Source of the DNA: Pseudarthrobacter naphthalenicus
Lineage (GTDB): Bacteria > Actinomycetota > Actinomycetes > Actinomycetales > Micrococcaceae
Assembly (NCBI RefSeq): GCF_029076445.1
Contig: NZ_JARESG010000005.1
Location: forward strand, 186,001 to 250,000
Reading direction: 5' to 3'
DNA length: 64,000 nt
Position 1 is the first letter of the stretch; each line of letters starts with the position of its first letter. Of the stretch, positions 59,175 to 64,000 are shown piece by piece. The position numbers and the translations under genes were made by a program. A model generated the notes under the pieces. That model did no database searches and was not told the origin of the DNA. It worked only from the letters and a program-made list of their open reading frames with translations.

Positions 59175-60175
59175 CATGGGCTCGCAAGGTCGGATTCGTG
59201 GCGAATACCTCGGCCAGATTAAGGCCCTGGGCGCAACCATGTCTACTTCGATGAACCACGGCACCTGCTCGTGTTAGTTCCGGCCTTGCGAACCGTGATC
59301 GAGTTCCGAAGCAGCGGGACCGTAGACGCGGACCTGCCGTTGGTCTGGCCGGGTCCTGGCAATTTTGGAGGAGCTGGTCGACCGTGAGCCGGAGACCTGC
59401 CACTGCTGAAGCCGGCACTACCGGGCAGCCGCTTGGTTTCGAGTTCACCGTAGGCTTCCACCTCTGGTAGCCACAGAGGTCCTTGGTCGGGGCCCACGTC
59501 TTTGTCTGAGGGGATCCCAGCGAGCCCCCATAAGCGGACCATGACCCTGAAGGTGTTAAGGGGCAGGACTGCCCTCGCGGACCATCCATCTTGACGGGCC
59601 AATTTCCATTCCGAATTGTGGACAGTGCCCGACGGGCGTGGCGTGGACCAGCACCCCTGACGCCGAAGCTCGTCCAGTATCAATCCGTTGGGGTTCTTCT
59701 ATGACTTCGCATAATCGGCTGTGTTCTTCCCAGGGTGTTGCCATCGCCGGCCCATCCCTCATTGTCATCGCGTGGCCAAGCGGCCCGAGATTTCATGAGC
59801 GTTTCTCAAGCAAGGCAGTCAGCAGTTTCGCGAGAACTAGAGTCAGTCTTCGGTCCCTTCAACAATGTTGGGGATGAGTGTACGATATCGCACGATTGGC
59901 TGTCTTCAAGGCGTGCGCCTCTAGATAGGAAGGGGCATTCGTGGTAACCATTAATCTTCCTGAACAACACGAGCTAAGCACGTCGGCTGCGCGGCGCGGG
60001 CGGGAAGGCAGGTTCTAAGTGCGCGGCCACACAATGACTTCTTTGACCAACTTCAGCATGTTGCGTTTGGCGTGGAAATATTCCTAGAACTCGTCGAATG
60101 GGGACTACAGGATGCCAGATCGGTGGGAAGAAGCTAGCACCAGATGTGACAAAAAGCAGTGAGGGGGCGCGCTTA
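59175..60175. other. 1-kb stretch without a confident gene
   Basis: Several open frames exist. The best, on the minus strand about 59243-59683, contains EWKLARQDGWSARAVLPLNT and FRVMVRLWGLAGIPSDKDVG, which read like protein, but it has no recognisable domain, no clear start, and degenerates at both ends. It may be a decayed gene. The right 300 bases are A+T-richer and probably hold the promoter of the SARP gene. Confidence 0.4.
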
Positions 60176-60904
60176 ATGAATCCCGATACTTGTGCCAAGT
60201 CAAAATACTCATTGTGTCTCTTCGGCAATTTCTCCCTAGAAAAGGAGGGGTGTGCGATTCATTTGCCTGGAATTTCCCAGCGTGTTCTTGCCTACGTTGC
60301 TCTTAACGGGGTCACCAGTAGGAAGGTGTTGGCTGGGAAGTTGTGGCCAGAGGCGAACGAGACACGTGCCCGGTCCAGTCTTCGAAACGCGTTATGGTCC
60401 CTGGGTTGTAGTGCGCCCGCTGTAATTGGTGAGTCGAAATCGGTCGTTCAATTGTCCCCGTCTGTGGAAACCGATGTTAACAAATTTCGTGACACTGCCA
60501 AGGCTGTGTGTAGTCGCCTCAGGCCGATACGCGAAGTTCCCGTTGAGGAAATCCTTGCGTGCCAAGAGCTCTTGACAGGAATGTATGATGACTGGTTGGT
60601 ATTCGAGAGGGAAAAGTACAGGCAAATGCTGCTACACGCGCTCGAAGCTGCTTCCGCTTCATTATTGGAGGCCAGCGCGTTCGCGGCAGCGTTAGAAACC
60701 GCCCTGGCCGCTGTCTCCATCGAGCCGCTTCGCGAAAGCGCTAATACGGCCGTAATATCTGTTCATTTGCGCGAGAATAACCTCATTGAAGCAGTGCGCC
60801 ACTACGAATATTTTCACAATCTGATCTTCTCAGAACTCGGGGTTGCGCCGTCTCCTGCCATGCAAGCTCTTTTGCCCCGCGGGTGCCGGATTTACAAGAA
60901 ATGA
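60176..60904 (+). CDS. SARP-type transcriptional activator (winged helix + BTAD)
   Basis: 242 residues from ATG 60176 with GAGGGGG about eight bases upstream. N-terminal OmpR-like domain: SLCLFGNFSLEKEGCAIHLP, QRVLAYVALNG, LAGKLWPEANETRARSSLRN and ALWSLG. C-terminal BTAD, TPR-like: VEEILACQELLTGMYDDWLV, REKYRQMLLHALEAASASLL, SIEPLRESANTAVISVHLRE and NNLIEAVRHYEYFHNLIFSE, ending LGVAPSPAM. Such proteins activate antibiotic and peptide clusters by binding direct repeats. Lies 18 bases upstream of the oxidoreductase gene. Composition is A+T-richer than the core. Confidence 0.87.
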   Translation: MNPDTCAKSKYSLCLFGNFSLEKEGCAIHLPGISQRVLAYVALNGVTSRKVLAGKLWPEANETRARSSLRNALWSLGCSAPAVIGESKSVVQLSPSVETDVNKFRDTAKAVCSRLRPIREVPVEEILACQELLTGMYDDWLVFEREKYRQMLLHALEAASASLLEASAFAAALETALAAVSIEPLRESANTAVISVHLRENNLIEAVRHYEYFHNLIFSELGVAPSPAMQALLPRGCRIYKK

Positions 60905-60922
60905 AGTAAGAAAGTAAGACAA

Positions 60923-61939
60923 ATGCTGTCATTAAACGTTCTGGATCAGATCCCGGTCTTTCAAGGTTCTAGTCCGCAGGCTGCTGTCCGTGAAAGCGTA
61001 CAGTTGGCAGCGGCGGCTGAGGACCTGCACTTCAAGGGCTTTTGGATTGCTGAGCACCACGGTGACTCATCCCGGGCCTGCGCGTCGCCTGCGGTTTTGC
61101 TCGCTGCCGTCGCTAGTCATACAAACACCATGCGGATTGGGGCAGGATGCATTCTCCTGCCATATGCAAGTCCCCTGCGAGTCGCCGAAGATTTCCGCAT
61201 GCTTCTAGCATTGGCTCCAGCCCGAATCGACTTGGGCGTCGGCAACGGAATGGGAGCGACAGCGGCTGCCCGCGAAGCACTGCAGGGAGCAAGCAATTCC
61301 GAACCTGTTACATATGCCAAGCAGATTCAGGAGCTGACCAAACTATTGGCCGTCAAACCCCAGATTATGGACCCGTTGGCGGTACCTGTCGTTGGGGAGG
61401 AACCTGAGATTTGGGTCATGGCGTCAGGGATGCGGAGTGCGCTTGTCGCAGCTGCCCTTGGTCTGCCCCTTAGTCTTGCGCATTTCATCAGTGGTGAGAG
61501 CGCATGGATGGCCGCAGCGGCGTACAGGGAGGCATTCGTCGCATCGAAGGTATGTTCTGCACCACGTATTTCTTTGGCTGTGCGAGTCACATGTGCGGAC
61601 ACCCGCGAAGAAGCGGAAGTCCTGGGAAACTGTTTCTGGGTTCCCGCCAGTGAAGGGCTTCATCCGACTGCTTTCCTTAGAAGCACTCCCCGATTCGCGA
61701 CAGGTTACCCATCGAAGGAAGACGTCCGCGGACATGTAGTAACGGCTGATGAACTCCACTTCAGAACCATAAACAAACATCTAAACATCGTTGGTGACGT
61801 CGAAGAAGTGGGCAATCATCTGGAAATGTTGGCCCGCCGATACCAAACTGACGAGGTTACGGTGACCACCACGTGTCCTGATCTTCGAGCCCGTATTCGG
61901 ATGTATCAGCTACTTTCGGAGCACCTCGGACTGTCTTGA
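60923..61939 (+). CDS. Luciferase-like (LLM) flavin/F420-dependent oxidoreductase
   Basis: 338 residues from ATG 60923. Barrel enzyme of the bacterial luciferase superfamily: LSLNVLDQIPVFQGSSPQAA, FKGFWIAEHHGDSSRACASP, TMRIGAGCILLPYASPLRVA, RIDLGVGNGMGA and PEIWVMASGMRSALVAAALG. In class V lanthipeptide clusters an F420H2-dependent enzyme of this superfamily reduces dehydroalanine to D-Ala. Neighbouring precursor and kinase make that role attractive, but cofactor and substrate cannot be read from sequence. Confidence 0.88.
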   Translation: MLSLNVLDQIPVFQGSSPQAAVRESVQLAAAAEDLHFKGFWIAEHHGDSSRACASPAVLLAAVASHTNTMRIGAGCILLPYASPLRVAEDFRMLLALAPARIDLGVGNGMGATAAAREALQGASNSEPVTYAKQIQELTKLLAVKPQIMDPLAVPVVGEEPEIWVMASGMRSALVAAALGLPLSLAHFISGESAWMAAAAYREAFVASKVCSAPRISLAVRVTCADTREEAEVLGNCFWVPASEGLHPTAFLRSTPRFATGYPSKEDVRGHVVTADELHFRTINKHLNIVGDVEEVGNHLEMLARRYQTDEVTVTTTCPDLRARIRMYQLLSEHLGLS

Positions 61940-62279
61940 TGTCAGACGAAAAACAGTCATTGCCTCCTCGTGGCATCACACGGAAATAGACGGGGAGTTG
62001 GGCAAAAACCCATAGAACCACCATCAATAGATTTCTCTCCCTAAAGAAGAAATCTTCTTTCGACGGAGAATCCCCGCCTGTGGCTTCGGTCGCAGTCAAG
62101 CGTCTGCGCGAAATCCGCAGTTTCAGCGCGGCAACTGTCGAACCGCGCGGGCCATGCATGGATGGCCTCCGCCCACCCGCGAAGCTTATTGGCGAAACAG
62201 ACTCATTGCCTAATCTTGCGCTAACAAGGGGTCGGTCGGAGGGGCGCCGCTTATGCCGTTGGGGTCAGTAAATTACCAC
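61940..62279. other. Intergenic segment before the IS30 remnant
   Basis: About 340 bases with no supported gene. Contains AAGAAGAAATCTTCTTT (62044-62060), an A+T-rich inverted repeat that could be a hairpin after the oxidoreductase gene. Frames are short and without motifs. Confidence 0.45.
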
Positions 62280-62720
62280 AGATCAACGCCGCAAGTCTCC
62301 ATCAGCGGTCGAGTCAACGGCGCCGACTCAGTCGGCGATAGCCACCTTGGTCAAAGACAGCAACCGTAACGTGAAATCACAGCGCCGGGCCGGTGAATCA
62401 CAGCGCCGAATCGATCCGAAACGGGCTGATCAGGACTTTGTCCACTCTGCCAGGGCACCGGCGCGGATTCCTGACCTGGGACTATGGCGCCGAAGTGGCC
62501 AAACAAGCATGCAGCGTCGCCAGCGACACGGGCGTCTTCTTCTGCGATCCAGCCAGTCCCTGGTAATGCAGATCCCTCGAGAATACGAGCGGGCTGCTAC
62601 ACCACTATTCCCGTAAGGCATGGCCTACCGCTTGACGACATACCCTAGCAATTTAAAGTACCGACTCCGCAAAATGCGCAAGGCGGCCGGGTGCCTAGAC
62701 ACTCCGCTGACCACGTCTTC
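62280..62720 (+). pseudogene. IS30-family transposase remnant
   Basis: Pieces in shifting frames: QSAIATLVKDSNRNV (~62329-62373), SAESIRNGLIRTLSTLPGHR then RGFLTWDYGAEVAKQACSVA and SDTGVFFCDPASPW (62402-62564), ENTSGLLHHYSRKAW (62580-62625). These match the order SAIxTLV - TLTWDxGxEMA - FCDPxSPWxRGxNENTNGLL of IS30 transposases. Several frameshifts and stops; dead. Two near-identical ATCACAGCGCCG copies (62376, 62397) lie within it. It separates the oxidoreductase from the precursor gene. Confidence 0.8.
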
Positions 62721-62863
62721 ACGCAAATCTGACGCTTCTCCAGCGAAGAAAAGTCATTTAACCAACTTTCTAGTGACGCCGGAAGGACGGTGCGAGGCGT
62801 TTACTCGAAGCACGCGGGCGTCACCCGCGCCGTGCCCGACGTTATCGGGAAAAGGAGATGGAC

Positions 62864-63214
62864 ATGGCTAACGATGAACAGCGCCTTGCAGATCTTGAGC
62901 GGCGACTTCAGGCTTTGGAGGGCGGGCAGCAGGGGGCGGCGCAAACAGCCGGGCCTGACCAGCAAGGCCAGGCCCCGAGCCCGCAAGACGCGGCAGCAAT
63001 CCAGGCATTTTTCACGGGTGCGTTGATCGCTTCCGCGATACAGCAGGGTGGGGCCACCCAAACTGGGGGGCAGGACCAAGGGGCAGCTCCCATGTTCCTG
63101 TCCATTTTCGGTTGTGGCGGTGGTGGTGGATGGTCTCCTACTAAGTACGACTCATTCTTCTGGTGCAAGAGTCGCTTCGCGTGCAACCCCCAGTCGCTGT
63201 CCTGTCTCTGCTAG
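62864..63214 (+). CDS. Candidate RiPP precursor peptide (Cys/Ser/Thr-rich C-terminus)
   Basis: 116 residues from ATG 62864, which has AAGGAG at a normal distance (ATG 62858 is too close). Leader: charged helix (DEQRLADLERRLQALEGG), a Gln/Gly/Ala-rich stretch and a helix (AAIQAFFTGALIASAIQQGG). C-terminal region after FGCGGGGG: WSPTKYDSFFWCKSR then FACNPQSLSCLC, with five Cys counting FGC and six Ser/Thr. This organisation, with ring-forming residues only at the end, is that of lanthipeptide-like precursors. The cleavage point is not defined; a site after the Gly run is a guess. The kinase-like gene follows. Confidence 0.75.
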   Translation: MANDEQRLADLERRLQALEGGQQGAAQTAGPDQQGQAPSPQDAAAIQAFFTGALIASAIQQGGATQTGGQDQGAAPMFLSIFGCGGGGGWSPTKYDSFFWCKSRFACNPQSLSCLC

Positions 63215-63228
63215 GACTGCTACATGTT

Positions 63229-63269
63229 GCAGCCGGCTCCCGCGTGCTCACCATCTTGGAGCCGGCTGC
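63229..63269 (+). terminator. Strong hairpin between precursor and kinase-like gene (attenuator)
   Basis: Perfect 12-base stem GCAGCCGGCTCC (63229-63240) with GGAGCCGGCTGC (63258-63269), 17-base loop, 14 bases after the precursor stop. No long T-run (ATACAAAA follows). Probably lets precursor mRNA accumulate above that of the modifying enzymes, as in many RiPP operons. Confidence 0.75.
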
Positions 63270-63307
63270 CATACAAAAGACTTCGCCTCCTGAAGGGACC
63301 CATCGCG

Positions 63308-64000
63308 TTGATTACATCTGAAGTGATTCCTTACCTGTGCGGGAGGGAATTGTTGAGCAGGGAAAATATCGTAGACGGTGAGGTTCGAGTATTCGATGCA
63401 TCCCGTCGAAATCAGAACTTCCGCGTAATAAACCAAGGCGGCCGTTCGCTGTTTGTCAAGCAAGGTACAAAGATCCATGGATCGAGTTCAACGGCACGCG
63501 AAGCTGCTGTCTACAGCATCCTTGAAGCAGACGATCATTCGCACGTACCCTTTCCCTATGCGCCTCGTCTAATTGACTACAATCCAGATGACGACATTCT
63601 CATTTTGGAGCTCATTGATGATGCGGTAAATCTGCGAGAAAAGTATCATGAATCGCGATACCTGCAAGTCCAATCGGCGGCGGCAGTGGGTGAGGCCTTG
63701 GGCGCACTGCACATGAAAACGTCTCTTCCGACAGTTCTTAGGCGACTGGGGAGAAGTGAACCTGGGGTTCTGGAGGTTGATAGGCCTGGGCTGGCTCTCT
63801 TGAGCGACTTCAGTGGATCAAGTATTGATCTCATCCGGATGGTGCAGTCATCCGCAGACTTGATCGTGCATCTGGATGAGATGCGGCAAGACTGGAGAAA
63901 CGAAACGCTGATTCACCACGACATCAGAATGGACAATATTATCCAGTCGAGTCTTCATGGAACTTCGGAAATCTTGATTGTCGACTGGGAAACTGCTTCC
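63308..64000 (+). CDS. APH/kinase-like protein, N-terminal part (continues past window end)
   Basis: Open from TTG 63308 to the window end without a stop (231 codons). GTG 63323 or TTG near 63350 (after GGGAGGG) could be the true start. Protein kinase-like fold: Lys in RSLFVKQGTKIHG, Glu in STAREAAVYSILEA, hinge DILILELIDD, catalytic loop LIHHDIRMDNII (HxD...N) and metal site ILIVDWETA. This is the aminoglycoside-phosphotransferase superfamily. In class V lanthipeptide and thioamitide clusters such a protein phosphorylates or otherwise helps dehydrate Ser/Thr of the precursor. An antibiotic-resistance kinase is the alternative. Confidence 0.85.
   Translation, partial: MITSEVIPYLCGRELLSRENIVDGEVRVFDASRRNQNFRVINQGGRSLFVKQGTKIHGSSSTAREAAVYSILEADDHSHVPFPYAPRLIDYNPDDDILILELIDDAVNLREKYHESRYLQVQSAAAVGEALGALHMKTSLPTVLRRLGRSEPGVLEVDRPGLALLSDFSGSSIDLIRMVQSSADLIVHLDEMRQDWRNETLIHHDIRMDNIIQSSLHGTSEILIVDWETAS

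Noticed and set aside
59243..59683. Minus-strand open frame with protein-like stretch EWKLARQDGWSARAVLPLNT
   Set aside because: No recognisable domain, start or ribosome binding site; kept only as a possible decayed gene.
62371..62408. Two 12-13 base direct repeats (ATCACAGCGCCG) about 21-22 bases apart, like a SARP binding site upstream of the precursor
   Set aside because: They lie inside the decayed IS30 transposase sequence and over 450 bases from the precursor start, so transposon origin explains them better.
63308..64000. Aminoglycoside-resistance kinase
   Set aside because: Fold matches, but location directly behind a precursor peptide makes a RiPP kinase more likely; not excluded because the C-terminus is outside the window.

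Overview
The window looks like a chromosomal piece of a high-GC actinobacterium of the Micrococcaceae (Arthrobacter / Pseudarthrobacter type). The reasons are strong GC bias at third codon positions, the actinobacterial neighbours of trp (Trp-associated membrane protein, HGxxPAAW protein, lgt), the TIGR03085 and PdtaR/ANTAR families, and a gene order (his - trp - lgt - pyk - pdtaR) that resembles other Actinobacteria. Assignments come from reading motifs only; no database was searched.

Bases 1-20,970 are conserved core: the end of a riboflavin operon (ribB partial, ribA, ribH), histidine genes (hisE, hisG, hisF, hisI), the tryptophan operon (trpE, membrane protein, HGxxPAAW protein, trpC, trpB, trpA), lgt, glutamate synthase (gltB, gltD), pyruvate kinase, a convergent antiterminator-type response regulator, and tRNA-Leu(CAA). 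Genes are dense, often overlapping by 1-8 bases, and look intact.

From 20,970 to the end everything is accessory. A tyrosine integrase sits just behind tRNA-Leu, followed by an excisionase-like protein, a secreted HNH nuclease, a GIY-YIG protein, a MobF relaxase-helicase with a zinc-finger/coiled-coil partner, and two lipoproteins. This looks like an integrated mobilizable element whose far end is not visible. It is mixed with insertion-sequence debris (IS21, IS256, IS3, IS110, ISL3 and IS30 types), almost all broken.

Several candidate conflict or signalling systems lie between the debris. They are: (i) a four-gene overlapping operon of an ImmA/IrrE peptidase, a MAB_1171c-like membrane protein, an XRE regulator and a membrane-anchored alpha/beta hydrolase (33.9-37.0 kb), preceded by a 44-base nested palindrome whose core also occurs inside the relaxase gene; (ii) a TIR - NB-ARC - TPR protein (39.5-42.5 kb) with a divergent helical partner; (iii) a CHAT protease next to an alpha/beta hydrolase (49.9-53.5 kb); (iv) a membrane-anchored gamma-glutamylcyclotransferase-like fusion divergent from a transglutaminase-like protein (53.8-56.3 kb).

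The right end (60.2-64.0 kb) looks like the beginning of a peptide natural-product cluster: a SARP-type activator, a luciferase-like (F420/FMN) oxidoreductase, a Cys/Ser/Thr-rich precursor peptide, a strong hairpin, and a kinase-like (APH) protein cut by the window end. The combination precursor + APH-like kinase + LLM reductase is what class V lanthipeptide clusters contain, so this is the best candidate for an undescribed system. The HopA1-like lyase that should accompany it is not within the window.
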